From positions 1 through 61,473 of the forward strand of contig NZ_JAVHLD010000016.1 in NCBI RefSeq assembly GCF_031082295.1: a stretch of 61,473 nucleotides of DNA, written 5' to 3'. Numbering within the stretch: position 1 is the first letter of the stretch; each line of letters starts with the position of its first letter. The DNA comes from Humidesulfovibrio sp. (GTDB taxonomy: Bacteria; Desulfobacterota; Desulfovibrionia; Desulfovibrionales; Desulfovibrionaceae). Shown in pieces: positions 34,848 through 43,572 of the stretch. A program made the translations under genes and the position numbers. The notes beneath the pieces were generated by a model. It saw only the letters and a list, made by a program, of their open reading frames with translations. It searched no databases and was not told where the DNA came from.

Positions 34848-35408
34848 ATGAGTCACCTGGATTACGAAATCAACAAGGAACTTGGAGAGTGCTATCTCTT
34901 CATGGGCGAGTTGGACAAGGCCGAAGGGTACTACCAGAAGGCCGCGTCCTCCAACGGGATCCACCCGGATCCGTACCTTGGCCTGGCCACCATCGCCGTT
35001 CAGCGCGGTGATCTGGACAACGCCCTGGCCTTGTACTCCAAGGCCCACGGCATCGGCGCCACGGACAAAACTTTTGCCGGGATCGGCCTGGTCAAGATGG
35101 AGCTGGGAGCGAAGGCGGAAGCCTTTGATCTCTTCATCGAGGCAGTGAGCCGCAACCCCGAGAACATGGTCGCACTCTTGAGCATCATCCGCCTCGGACA
35201 CGAGCTGGATGCCCTTGAGAAGGTCGTCCCGCATCTGGAGAACTATCTCTCCATCGACCCGGACAAGAGCGAGGTTCGCTACTCCCTGGCCGGCTGCATG
35301 GTCTGTCTCGACCGCAAGGACGAGGCCCAGGCGCAGCTTGAGCTCATCGTGGAGAAGGACCCCGCGTTTGCTCCGGCGCGGGAACTGCTCGAGCAGCTGC
35401 ACCACTAA
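34848..35408 (+). CDS. Tetratricopeptide-repeat protein under sigma-54 control
   Basis: A 186-residue cytoplasmic protein composed of about five TPR units (for example ELGECYLFMGELDKAEGYYQ, AVQRGDLDNALALYSKAHG). No signal peptide. GGAGGGGAACC precedes the ATG. Divergent from flgB and under its own sigma-54 promoter, it is likely part of the flagellar regulon, perhaps a chaperone or scaffold for flagellar parts (inference). I do not know a named family for it. Confidence 0.82.
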   Translation: MSHLDYEINKELGECYLFMGELDKAEGYYQKAASSNGIHPDPYLGLATIAVQRGDLDNALALYSKAHGIGATDKTFAGIGLVKMELGAKAEAFDLFIEAVSRNPENMVALLSIIRLGHELDALEKVVPHLENYLSIDPDKSEVRYSLAGCMVCLDRKDEAQAQLELIVEKDPAFAPARELLEQLHH

Positions 35409-35436
35409 CTGACGGTCTCCCCTCCCTATTGGTCTT

Positions 35437-35468
35437 CCGCTCCGCCCGGTCGGTCGGGCGGGGCGGAG
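35437..35468. terminator. Hairpin between the TPR and IMP cyclohydrolase genes
   Basis: TCCGCTCCGCCCG (35437-35449) pairs with CGGGCGGGGCGGA (35456-35468), one G-U pair, loop six bases. No U tract follows, so it may be a terminator of the TPR gene that needs Rho or a leader structure. Confidence 0.45.
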
Positions 35469-35558
35469 GACTACATCGGCAGCGGTCCCGTCGGCATATC
35501 CCCCGGCTTGCCTTGGCCTGGGAGTTCTGGCACAACCTCGAAAAAGAGAGAGGGTGTC

Positions 35559-36155
35559 ATGGACTTTCTACCTATTCGGCGGGCCATCCTGTCCGTCACA
35601 GACAAATCCGGTCTGGCTGATTTCGCATCCACTTTGTCCGAGCGCGGCTGTGTGCTGGTCTCCACCGGCGGCACGCACAAGAAGCTCGTCGCCGCGGGCA
35701 TCAAGGTCATTGGCGTCAGCGACGTCACCGGCTTCCCCGAAATTTTGGGCGGTCGCGTCAAGACCCTGCATCCGCGCATCCACGCGGGCATCCTGGCCGA
35801 CAAGGACAACCCCGGCCACCTGCTCACGCTGGAAGAGCTGCGCATCGAGCCCTTCGACATGGTCTGCGTGAACCTCTACAACTTCGCCGACGCCGCCAGC
35901 AAGGGCCTGGACCTGAAGAGCGCCGTCGAGGAGATCGACATCGGCGGGCCGTGCATGCTGCGCGCCGCGGCCAAGAATTTCCACACCACGCTCGTGGTGC
36001 CCGATCCTGTCTTCTACCCGCGCATCCTGGAAGAGGTCGCCGCTCATGGCGGCGTTTCCCTGGCCCTGCGCCGCGAGCTGGCCGCGGAGACCTTCCGCCG
36101 CGTCTCGGCCTACGACGACATGATCGCGCGCTATTTGGCAACGACGCCACTGTAA
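35559..36155 (+). CDS. purH: IMP cyclohydrolase, free-standing (N-terminal PurH domain only)
   Basis: A 198-residue protein equal to the IMP cyclohydrolase (MGS-fold) half of PurH: RRAILSVTDKSGLADFA, LVSTGGTHKKLVAAG, GGRVKTLHPRIHAGIL, EEIDIGGPCMLRAAAKN. It ends where the AICAR transformylase domain would begin. In Desulfovibrio-like bacteria the two activities are separate proteins, so this is probably a complete gene and not a truncation (family knowledge). It catalyses ring closure of FAICAR to IMP. ATG 35559 was chosen for GAGAGAGGG upstream; it is followed by hflX 13 bases after the stop. Confidence 0.9.
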   Translation: MDFLPIRRAILSVTDKSGLADFASTLSERGCVLVSTGGTHKKLVAAGIKVIGVSDVTGFPEILGGRVKTLHPRIHAGILADKDNPGHLLTLEELRIEPFDMVCVNLYNFADAASKGLDLKSAVEEIDIGGPCMLRAAAKNFHTTLVVPDPVFYPRILEEVAAHGGVSLALRRELAAETFRRVSAYDDMIARYLATTPL

Positions 36156-36168
36156 ACAACCCGGGAGG

Positions 36169-37929
36169 GTGTCCGCCATCGCCCAAAAGCCACAAGGCAA
36201 CACCCAAGGGCTCAAGCCCAACCAGCTCCAGCGACTGTCGCGCCTGTCCACACGCCGCTTCCCGTCCGCGGGGGGCGGCTTTACTTCGGACCAGGCGCGG
36301 GAGCTGGCGCTGCTCTCGCGCGACGTGGGCAGGCAGCTCGGCCTGCTCATCGACCGCCAGGGCCGCGTGGACATGCTCATCGTGGGCGACCCCACCGCCA
36401 TCTACATCCCCGAGCTCTCCCGCGCGCGCCTGGGCGAGATGCGCCTGCGCGGCCTGCGCCTGCTGCACACGCACCTCTCCGCCGAGGGCTTAAGCCAGGA
36501 AGACCTTATGGACATGGTGTCCCTGCGGCTGGACAGCGTCGCGGCCCTCACCGTCAGCGACTATGGCGAGCCCCTGATGCTGCACGTGGCGCACGTGGTG
36601 CCCGTGAGCGAGCTGGCCGGGCCGGACGCCAAGCCCTACGACGTGCTCCCGCCAGTGCGCTGGGACCGGTCGGACGTGGATTTCGCGGCGCTTGTCGCGG
36701 CGCTGGAGGACGAGTTCGCCCGCGCCGAGCGCTCCCAGGCCGAGGACAAGGGCCGCGAGCGCGCCGTGCTGGTCAGCGTCTCGCGTGAGCCGCGCATCGT
36801 GCAGGAGCGCAGCCTGGAGGAGCTGGCCGAGCTGGCCCGCACCGCCGGTCTGGCCGCCTCGGCGCGCATGGTGCAGCGCGTGGCCACGGCCGATTCCCGG
36901 CACATCCTGGGCAAGGGGAAGCTGCAGGAGCTGGAAGTTCTGTGCCTGCAAACCGGCGCGCAGATCGTCATCTTCGACCAGGACCTCTCGCCCTCGCAGC
37001 TGCGCAACCTGGCCGAGACCACCGAGCGCCGCGTGCTCGACCGCACCCAGCTCATCCTCGACATCTTCGCGGGCCGGGCCACCAGCCGCGCCGGAAAGCT
37101 GCAGGTCGAAATGGCCCAGCTCAAGTACACGCTGCCGCGCCTGGTGGGCAAAACCCCGGCCATGTCGCGGCTCATGGGCGGCATCGGCGGGCGCGGGCCG
37201 GGCGAAACCAAGCTCGAGATCGACCGCCGCAGGGTCCGCGAGCGCATCACCAAGGTCAAGAAGGAGCTGGAGGACGTGCGCCGCCACCGCTCCAGCACCC
37301 GCGACCGCCGCGCAAAGGCCGGTGCGCCGGTCATCGCGCTGGTGGGCTACACCAACGCGGGCAAGTCCACGCTTTTGAACACCCTCACCGGCAGCAGCGT
37401 CATGGCCGAGAACAAGCTCTTCGCCACGCTGGACCCCACCAGCAGGCGCATCCGCTTCCCGCGCGAGCGCGAGGTCATCCTCACCGACACAGTGGGGTTC
37501 ATCCGCCGCCTGCCGCCGGACCTGAAGGAGGCCTTCCGCGCCACACTGGAGGAGCTGGAGTCCGCAGACGTGCTGGTGCACGTGGCCGATGCCTCGCACC
37601 CGGAGGCCGTGGAGCAGATCACGGCGGTGGAGTCGATACTGGCCGAGATGGACCTGGGCGACACGCCGAGGCTCCTGGCGCTGAACAAGTGGGAAGTGCT
37701 GACCGCGGAACAGCAGGAGATCATGCAGCGGCTGTACCCGGCGGGCATCCCGGTGACGGCGCTGGAGCGCCGGGGGCTCATCCCGCTGGTGGCGGCGATC
37801 CTTGGGCGGCTGCCCGTGGACGCGCTGGTGGGGCCGGTGCAGGGCGCTGGCGCTGCCGCGCCGCAGGAGGATTCATCTCCCGACGACTGGCTGGCCGACT
37901 GGGAGCCGGGCAGCGGGGTGGTGCAGTAG
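36169..37929 (+). CDS. hflX: GTPase HflX, long form
   Basis: A 586-residue ribosome-associated GTPase that splits or rescues 70S ribosomes under heat or stress. Order: a long N-terminal region (1-190, which E. coli HflX lacks), the HflX N-domain (SRHILGKGKLQELEVL; GRATSRAGKLQVEMAQLKY; MGGIGGRGPGETKLE), a helical linker, and the G domain with GYTNAGKSTLLN (Walker A, about 393-404), DTVGFIRRLP (G3) and NKWE (G4). The open frame can start at GTG 36169, which overlaps its own site (GGGAGGGTG), or further in. Length fits the long HflX of delta-proteobacteria and clostridia. Confidence 0.93.
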   Translation: MSAIAQKPQGNTQGLKPNQLQRLSRLSTRRFPSAGGGFTSDQARELALLSRDVGRQLGLLIDRQGRVDMLIVGDPTAIYIPELSRARLGEMRLRGLRLLHTHLSAEGLSQEDLMDMVSLRLDSVAALTVSDYGEPLMLHVAHVVPVSELAGPDAKPYDVLPPVRWDRSDVDFAALVAALEDEFARAERSQAEDKGRERAVLVSVSREPRIVQERSLEELAELARTAGLAASARMVQRVATADSRHILGKGKLQELEVLCLQTGAQIVIFDQDLSPSQLRNLAETTERRVLDRTQLILDIFAGRATSRAGKLQVEMAQLKYTLPRLVGKTPAMSRLMGGIGGRGPGETKLEIDRRRVRERITKVKKELEDVRRHRSSTRDRRAKAGAPVIALVGYTNAGKSTLLNTLTGSSVMAENKLFATLDPTSRRIRFPREREVILTDTVGFIRRLPPDLKEAFRATLEELESADVLVHVADASHPEAVEQITAVESILAEMDLGDTPRLLALNKWEVLTAEQQEIMQRLYPAGIPVTALERRGLIPLVAAILGRLPVDALVGPVQGAGAAAPQEDSSPDDWLADWEPGSGVVQ

Positions 37930-38574
37930 GGAGGATACCACACGAGTTCGCTTGAGAAATGTATGTCTGCGTGTCAAATGGAGGTGCAAATGTCTCCACT
38001 ATGCCTGCTGAATAATGAGAATATGTGTGCAAAGAGTAGTACTGTCGAGACCTTGAAGTCTGATACTACGGTTAGGGTCGCATATGGATATGATTGGGGG
38101 ACGATGTCAGATAATAGTGCATTAATATTTTGGCATGTTGAGGGAATTTTTAGAGAGCTAAGAAAGGAATTTGGGATAGAATTTGAGATGTTTTCTCTAG
38201 GTGGCAGAGATGGGAGCATATACTGTAACATATGCAGCCAATTGCAAAGTGCTGATATTGCAGTATTTGATTTGAGCACGCACAATGTGAACGTTGCTTT
38301 TGAGTTGGGGATAGCAGTAGGCGCAGGTACTCACGTTTTCGTTCTGCGTTCGAATCATTATAAACGACAAAAGAGGTCGTTCTCAGATTTGAATGGGATA
38401 TTAGAGTACAGATTTACCAGGGGTTCTGGTAAATTAAAATTTGAGGCAAATTTTACCAGAAGCTTAACTGAGAAACTTATCAAAGCCGCAGTAGACAAAA
38501 TCGCTACGTTCCAGGGCACAGACGGTCAATTGTAGGCTAGCTGATTCGACACATTATTGGCTCCTCCCCCCCCT
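37930..38574. other. AT-rich island between hflX and plsY
   Basis: This 640-base stretch is visibly lower in G+C (about 40 percent; 33 percent in the line 38101-38160) than the flanking genes (about 65-70 percent). It holds one gene. No insertion-sequence ends, tRNA or direct repeats are visible at the borders. Confidence 0.8.
37990..38535 (+). CDS. TIR / nucleoside 2-deoxyribosyltransferase-like protein, foreign origin
   Basis: A 181-residue cytoplasmic protein. Its core SADIAVFDLSTHNVNVAFELG followed by IAVGAGTHVFVLRS (about residues 85-125) is the Rossmann-like motif shared by nucleoside 2-deoxyribosyltransferases and TIR-type NADases, where the Glu of FELG is catalytic. A Trp/Asp start region (YGYDWGTMSDNSALIFWHVEG) and a Lys-rich C-terminus flank it. 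Such stand-alone genes often belong to mobile, possibly defence-related DNA. The codon use and GC are unlike the neighbours. Start at ATG 37990 has a perfect GGAGG site; ATG 37963 is an alternative. Family placement is inferred. Confidence 0.6.
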   Translation: MSPLCLLNNENMCAKSSTVETLKSDTTVRVAYGYDWGTMSDNSALIFWHVEGIFRELRKEFGIEFEMFSLGGRDGSIYCNICSQLQSADIAVFDLSTHNVNVAFELGIAVGAGTHVFVLRSNHYKRQKRSFSDLNGILEYRFTRGSGKLKFEANFTRSLTEKLIKAAVDKIATFQGTDGQL

Positions 38575-39195
38575 CTATCCCTCCAAATCAGGCGGCTCGG
38601 TCACCGGGTCGTCCTTCCTTCTGCGCCAGGGCATTTCCTGCCCACGGTCCAGGCGCAGGATGTTCTCCCGGTGCCGCCAGAACAGGAACAGCATCACGCC
38701 GAGGGACAGCGGCAGCAGGTGGATGTTGCCCGTGAAGAAGCTGAAGAACGGCAGGGCGAGGGCGAAGGTGAGGGAACCCATCGAGACGTAGCCCGACAGC
38801 GCGATGACCGCCAGGCAGCAGATCACCGAGAAGAACATGGTCCACGGGGCCAGCGCCAAGAACACGCCGATGGTGGTGGCCACGGCCTTGCCGCCCCGGA
38901 ACTGCAACAGCGGCGAGTACGCGTGCCCAGCGATGGACGCCGCCCCGATGAGCGAGAGCGCGATCCAGCCCGTGCCCTCCGGGGCCATGGCCGCGGGCAG
39001 GTAGCCCTTGAAGATGTCGAGCACGAGCACCAGCACGCCCCACTGGGTGCCGCACAGCCGCGCCACGTTGGTGGCGCCCACGTTCTTGCTGCCCGCGTCG
39101 CGCGGGTCGATGCCCTTGACGAAGCGCGCCACGTACAGGCCGAAAGGCACTGCGCCAAGGCCGAAGGCCACGAGGATGAGCAGGATGGCGATCAT
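38575..39195 (-). CDS. plsY: Glycerol-3-phosphate acyltransferase PlsY
   Basis: A 206-residue membrane acyltransferase that uses acyl phosphate to make lysophosphatidate. The signature segments are DPRDAGSKNVGATNVAR (about 31-47), GHAYSPLLQFRGGKAVATTIG (about 90-110) and FLFWRHRENILRL. Five membrane helices, normal length. It is convergent with the AT-rich gene. A downstream Pro/Glu tail ends the protein. Confidence 0.96.
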   Translation of the reverse strand: MIAILLILVAFGLGAVPFGLYVARFVKGIDPRDAGSKNVGATNVARLCGTQWGVLVLVLDIFKGYLPAAMAPEGTGWIALSLIGAASIAGHAYSPLLQFRGGKAVATTIGVFLALAPWTMFFSVICCLAVIALSGYVSMGSLTFALALPFFSFFTGNIHLLPLSLGVMLFLFWRHRENILRLDRGQEMPWRRRKDDPVTEPPDLEG

Positions 39196-39376
39196 TGGGG
39201 CTCCTTGCCGAATCTTGGTTACGGTTGTGTCCTTGTACCTGTTTTAAGGTGCGATGAAAAGCCTGGGCGCGCCGAAAAAATCTCCGCGCCAGGGCGGCCT
39301 TGGGGCCGTCACCCGGCCTTGTGCGCCGGGCGCTGGTGGTGTATCCCCGAACCATACCACTTTCCTGGAGGCAATC

Positions 39377-39661
39377 ATGGCCGATAACAAGAGCTGCGGC
39401 GAGAATCTCATGGGCTTGCCCGAGATCGACTTCACCACCTTCGTGCTGTCGCTTTCGTCCTCGGCGATGGTGCATCTGGGCGAAACCCCGGACCCCAGCA
39501 CCGGCAAGGTCGACTACCAGCCCCACCTGGCCAAGCAGGTCATCGACATCCTCGGCATGCTGAAGCAGAAGACCGAGAAGGGCCTGACCGACGAGGAGCA
39601 GAAGCTCATGTGCGAGATGCTGACCACCCTGCGCATGAAATATGTGAACAAGGTGGGCTAA
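39377..39661 (+). CDS. DUF1844 protein
   Basis: A 94-residue protein with the family patterns DFTTFVLSLSSSAMVHLGE and HLAKQVIDILGMLKQKTEKGL. The ATG was chosen for CTGGAGG. No function is known. It is four bases upstream of argC, so they are coexpressed. Confidence 0.85.
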   Translation: MADNKSCGENLMGLPEIDFTTFVLSLSSSAMVHLGETPDPSTGKVDYQPHLAKQVIDILGMLKQKTEKGLTDEEQKLMCEMLTTLRMKYVNKVG

Positions 39662-39664
39662 GCG

Positions 39665-40732
39665 ATGGCGCAGCGCATTCCCGTCGGACTGGTTGGCGTC
39701 ACCGGCTATACCGGCATGGAGCTCACGCGCATCCTGGCCGGGCACCCCGGCCTGGAGCTGGTGCGGGCCACCTCGCGCTCCGAGGCGGGCAAGACCCTGG
39801 CCTCGCTCTACCCGTATCTTTCCGGCCCCGGCGACCTGGGCCGCATGGGCGCGCTCACCGTGACCCAGCCCGACCCCGAGGACCTGGCGGCGGCCTGCCA
39901 GCTGGTGTTCCTGGCCGTGCCGCACAAGACCGCCCAGGAGATCGCCAGCGCGCTCATCAAGAAGGGCGTGAAGGTGGTGGACCTCTCGGCGGACTTCCGC
40001 CTGCGCCACAAGCCCACCTACGAGCACTGGTACGCCACGCCGCACACCGAGCCGGACCTGCTGGCCGAGGCCGTGTACGGCCTGCCGGAGCTGTACCGCG
40101 CGGACATGGCCGGGGCGCGCCTCATCGCCAACCCGGGCTGCTACCCCACGGCGTCCATCCTGGGCCTGGCCCCGGCGCTAGAAAAGGGCCTCGTCCACAC
40201 GGACGACATCGTCATCGACGCCAAGAGCGGCACGAGCGGCGCGGGCCGCAAGGCCAGCGTGGGCACCCTGTTCTGCGAGGTGGCCGACACCTTCCGCGCG
40301 TACAACCTGACCAAGCACCGCCACACCCCGGAGATCGAGCAGGAGGTGTCGCTGCTGGCGGGCGGACCCGTGGCGCTGTCGTTCAACACGCACCTCCTGC
40401 CCATCGACCGCGGCATCCTGGCGACCATCTATACGCGCCTGGTGAAGCCCATGACGCTGAAGGACGTGCACGCCCTGTACGCCGAGCGCTACGCCGACGA
40501 GCCGCTGGTGCGCGTGCTGCCCGCAGGCACCTTGCCGGAGACGCGCTGGGTGCGCGGGACCATGTTCTGCGACATCGGCCTGGCGGTGGACGAGCGCATC
40601 GGGCGGCTCATTGTCCTCTCGGCCATCGACAACCTGTGCCGTGGCGCGTCGGGCCAGGCGGTGGCGGGCGCGAACCTCATGCTCGGCCTGCCCGAGACGC
40701 AGGGGCTGCCCACGGCGCCGCTCATGCCGTAG
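39665..40732 (+). CDS. argC: N-acetyl-gamma-glutamyl-phosphate reductase
   Basis: A 355-residue arginine-biosynthesis enzyme. NADPH-binding GVTGYTGMELTRIL is at the start, the catalytic Cys is in LIANPGCYPTA (about 155-165), and HRHTPEIEQE and LPIDRGILATIYTR are typical of the family. Length is normal. With the ArgA-like GNAT at 11419 it gives two steps of the pathway. Confidence 0.96.
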   Translation: MAQRIPVGLVGVTGYTGMELTRILAGHPGLELVRATSRSEAGKTLASLYPYLSGPGDLGRMGALTVTQPDPEDLAAACQLVFLAVPHKTAQEIASALIKKGVKVVDLSADFRLRHKPTYEHWYATPHTEPDLLAEAVYGLPELYRADMAGARLIANPGCYPTASILGLAPALEKGLVHTDDIVIDAKSGTSGAGRKASVGTLFCEVADTFRAYNLTKHRHTPEIEQEVSLLAGGPVALSFNTHLLPIDRGILATIYTRLVKPMTLKDVHALYAERYADEPLVRVLPAGTLPETRWVRGTMFCDIGLAVDERIGRLIVLSAIDNLCRGASGQAVAGANLMLGLPETQGLPTAPLMP

Positions 40733-40743
40733 GGGAATACCCC

Positions 40744-41505
40744 GTGGCGGAAGCGAAACTGACGGCCGCCGCGCTCAAGCGCTGGGCGCGCGCCTGGGGC
40801 GCCAGCCTGGTGGGCATCGCCGACCTGGAGCGCCTGCGCGGCATCGACACCGAACCGGCCGACCTGCTTGACGGCTTCACTCGCGCCGTGAGCCTGGCCG
40901 TGCGCCTGAGCGACCCGGTGCTCGACGCCATCGTCGACCGGCCCACGCCGCTGTACGCCCAGCACTACCAGAAGGTGAACGCCCTGCTCGACGAGCTGGC
41001 CCTGCGCGTGTCCCTGGCGCTGCAAAAGGCCGGGGGCCGGGCGCTGCCGCTGCCCGCGTCCCAGGTGCTGAACAGCGAGCGCCTGACCTCCTACCTCTCG
41101 CACAAGGCCGTGGCCGTGGCCGCCGGGATCGGCTGGCAGGGCAAGAGCCTGCTCACCGTGACGCCGCAGCATGGCCCGCGCGTGCGGCTGGTGACGGTGC
41201 TGACGGACCTGGCGCTGACCCCGGACCAGCCGCTGAAGAACCGCTGCGGCGCCTGCACCGCCTGCGCCGACGCCTGCCCGGCCCAGGCCATTCGCGGCGC
41301 GAGCACCGACAGCCACTACGCCTCGCGCGAGGAGGCGCTGCACTTCGACCGCTGCCGGACCAAGGTGCTGGACGAGTTCGCCAAGCTGCCGCACATCACG
41401 GGCGGCATCTGCGGGGTCTGCGTTGCGGCCTGCCCCTTCGGCCGGAAGGGCGGCCGGAGCAGGGGCGCAAAGAAAAGCGCTGAGCCCGCCCACACCCCCG
41501 GGTAA
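40744..41505 (+). CDS. Short QueG-like 4Fe-4S double-cluster protein
   Basis: A 253-residue iron-sulfur protein. Two 4Fe-4S motifs are clear: CGACTACADACPAQ (about 175-188) and CGVCVAACPFGR (about 225-236); a further Cys is upstream of the second in FDRCRTK. It has YLSHKAVAVAAGIGWQGKSLL, the QueG-like segment. Full-length epoxyqueuosine reductases are about 350-380 residues, so this is a shorter relative, seen in Desulfovibrio. The substrate is unknown. Start GTG 40744 with AGGGGA eight bases upstream. It is 11 bases after argC. Confidence 0.8.
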   Translation: MAEAKLTAAALKRWARAWGASLVGIADLERLRGIDTEPADLLDGFTRAVSLAVRLSDPVLDAIVDRPTPLYAQHYQKVNALLDELALRVSLALQKAGGRALPLPASQVLNSERLTSYLSHKAVAVAAGIGWQGKSLLTVTPQHGPRVRLVTVLTDLALTPDQPLKNRCGACTACADACPAQAIRGASTDSHYASREEALHFDRCRTKVLDEFAKLPHITGGICGVCVAACPFGRKGGRSRGAKKSAEPAHTPG

Positions 41506-41582
41506 ACCCGAGTCCGTCGACGCGGCCCAGCGCTTGTGCCGGCGCGGAAATTCCCGATTCCCCTTCGGTCAATCCCCGGCGA

Positions 41583-43547
41583 CTATTCCCCCAGCCCGAA
41601 GCCCGGCGTCATGAGCCTGCCCGTGAAGGTGGTCTCGTAGCCACCCAGGGCCTGCATGCGCTCCTGGAACTGCGGGGTCTCGATGACCGCGCGCAGGGTC
41701 TTTATGCGCGGGTCGTCCAGGTAGGCCGCCGGGAACACCAGGTCGTAGCGCTCGTGGGCCAGGGGCGCGAAGTCGAGCGCCAGGGCCTTGGCCGCGGCGA
41801 AGATGCCCAGGCCGCAGTCCGCCGCGCCGGTAAGCACGTTCACGGCCACGGCCATGTGCGTGAACTCCTCGCGGTCGTAGCCGCGCACAAGCTGCGGCGC
41901 GATGCCCGCCACGTCCAGGTGGTGGTCCAGCAGGATGCGCGTGCCCGCCCCGCGCTGGCGGTTGATGAAGCCCACCTCGGGCCGGGCGAGGTCGGCCACG
42001 CCCTTGATGCCCTTGGGGTTGCCCTTGGCCACGATGAGCCCTTGGTGGCGGATGGCCAGGTTCAGCACCACAAGGTCCAGGCCAGGCAGGTGCTTACTCA
42101 GGAACGGAAAGTTGAAGTCCTTGGTCGCGGGATCGAACAGGTGGCAGCCCGCGAACAGGGCCGAGCCGTTCTTCAGCGCCGTGAGGCCGCCCATGCTGCC
42201 CACGTGGCTCGACACCAGGCGCAGCGGCTCCGGCAGGCCCATGAGCTCGTTGGCCAAGAGGTCCAGGATGTTGTCGTGGCTGCCGATGTGCACCAGGACC
42301 TTTTCCAGGCCGCCCGGCGGCACCAGCAGCTCGGCCTCGATGTCGGCGTCCTGCTCCAGGCCCTCGCTCTGGGCCGGGATGCGCGTGACGGCCTGGGCCC
42401 GCGTGAGGCTGGTGATGAGCCCGGCGCCGCGCGCCAGGGGCGCGGCCACGAAGCCCTCGCCCACCTTGCCGACAGCCAGCCGCACGATTTCCTCCATGCC
42501 CGGGCGCGACGGGGTCTTGCGGGCCAGCCGCGCGCGGATCTTCTGGCGGCCGGGGGACTGCTGGCGGGTCAGCCAGCGGACGACGGGCTCTAGGACATCT
42601 TCGAGGCAGACTACCGCGCTCACCGGGTAGCCCGGCGCGCCCACGAGCAGGCGGCCCTGCACGTCGCTTCCCATCTTGTCCGTGGTCACGCCTAGCACGG
42701 TGGGCTTGCCCGGCATCACCGCGATGCCGTGGCACAGCACCTCGCCAAAGGCCTCGAAGGTGCTGCGGGTGAAATCCTTGCTCCCGGCCGAGGAGCCCGC
42801 GCCCACCACCACGATGTGCGCGCCGTCGGCCAGGGCTTGGCGCACGGCGGCCTGGAGGGCCTCGGCCCGGTCCTGCACGGGGGCTGTCCAACTGGGCAGC
42901 GCGCCCCAGGAGGCCGCGATGGACCGAAAGACCTGGGAGTTGGACTCGATGACCTGCCCGGGCTTGGGCGTGGGCTTGTCCAGAAAGTTCAGCACCTCGT
43001 CGCCCGTGGGGATGAACGTGAGGCGCACGCGCTCCCACACCGGCACCTCGAAGATGCCCGCGGCCAGGAGCGCGCCGATGTCGTAGGGCGTGAGGGTGTG
43101 GTTCTGCGGCAGCAGAAGTTCCGTGGCCACGATGTCCTCGCCGATGCGGCGCACGTGCTGCCAGGGGAAGGCCGGGGCCTCGATGCGCACGGTGGCGTCG
43201 TCCACCTGCTCCACGTGCTCGATCATGACCACCGCGTCCATGCCTTCCGGCAGGCAGTGGCCGGTGTTCACCGGGTGGAAGGACTTGGGGCTTTTGAGGG
43301 TCACGGGGCTGCCCTCGCGCGCGGCGAAGGTGTCGCTGGAGCGCACGGAGATGCCGTCCATGGCCGCGGCGTGGAACGTGGGCGAGGAACACCGCGCGAA
43401 GATGGGGCCGCTGGTGACGCGCCCGCAGGCCTCGTGGGCGGGGATCGTCTCCTCGCGGATGAGCCTCGGGCGGTCCAGGGCGGACTTCGCCAGGAGCACG
43501 GCCTGCTCGGGCGGAATTGTGGACAGGTAAACGTTGCGATCGGACAT
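41583..43547 (-). CDS. MoeA molybdotransferase fused to a periplasmic-binding-like domain
   Basis: A 654-residue fusion. Residues 1-405 are MoeA, which inserts molybdenum into molybdopterin: PAHEACGRVTSGPI, FHAAAMDGISVRS, PTGDEVL, VVGAGSSAGSKDF and GAPGYPVSAVVCLEDV. Residues about 425-650 form a PBP/LysR substrate-type domain (SHVGSMGGLTALKNGSALFAGCHLFD; NRQRGAGTRILLDHHL). The second domain may bind molybdate or a molybdenum compound (inference). ATG 43547 was chosen for AGGGGAGT upstream. An inverted repeat at 43573-43592 lies in its promoter region. Confidence 0.9.
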   Translation of the reverse strand: MSDRNVYLSTIPPEQAVLLAKSALDRPRLIREETIPAHEACGRVTSGPIFARCSSPTFHAAAMDGISVRSSDTFAAREGSPVTLKSPKSFHPVNTGHCLPEGMDAVVMIEHVEQVDDATVRIEAPAFPWQHVRRIGEDIVATELLLPQNHTLTPYDIGALLAAGIFEVPVWERVRLTFIPTGDEVLNFLDKPTPKPGQVIESNSQVFRSIAASWGALPSWTAPVQDRAEALQAAVRQALADGAHIVVVGAGSSAGSKDFTRSTFEAFGEVLCHGIAVMPGKPTVLGVTTDKMGSDVQGRLLVGAPGYPVSAVVCLEDVLEPVVRWLTRQQSPGRQKIRARLARKTPSRPGMEEIVRLAVGKVGEGFVAAPLARGAGLITSLTRAQAVTRIPAQSEGLEQDADIEAELLVPPGGLEKVLVHIGSHDNILDLLANELMGLPEPLRLVSSHVGSMGGLTALKNGSALFAGCHLFDPATKDFNFPFLSKHLPGLDLVVLNLAIRHQGLIVAKGNPKGIKGVADLARPEVGFINRQRGAGTRILLDHHLDVAGIAPQLVRGYDREEFTHMAVAVNVLTGAADCGLGIFAAAKALALDFAPLAHERYDLVFPAAYLDDPRIKTLRAVIETPQFQERMQALGGYETTFTGRLMTPGFGLGE

Positions 43548-43572
43548 GCTGGACTCCCCTGTATCTCGTCGA

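Noticed and set aside
35559-36155. Truncated or frameshifted purH
   Set aside because: The stop lies at the domain border, and hflX begins 13 bases later with no leftover transformylase sequence; free-standing IMP cyclohydrolase is known in this group.
41506-41582. Possible tRNA-like sequence between the QueG-like gene and the MoeA fusion
   Set aside because: No T-loop GTTCGA or acceptor stem pairing; it is a plain spacer.
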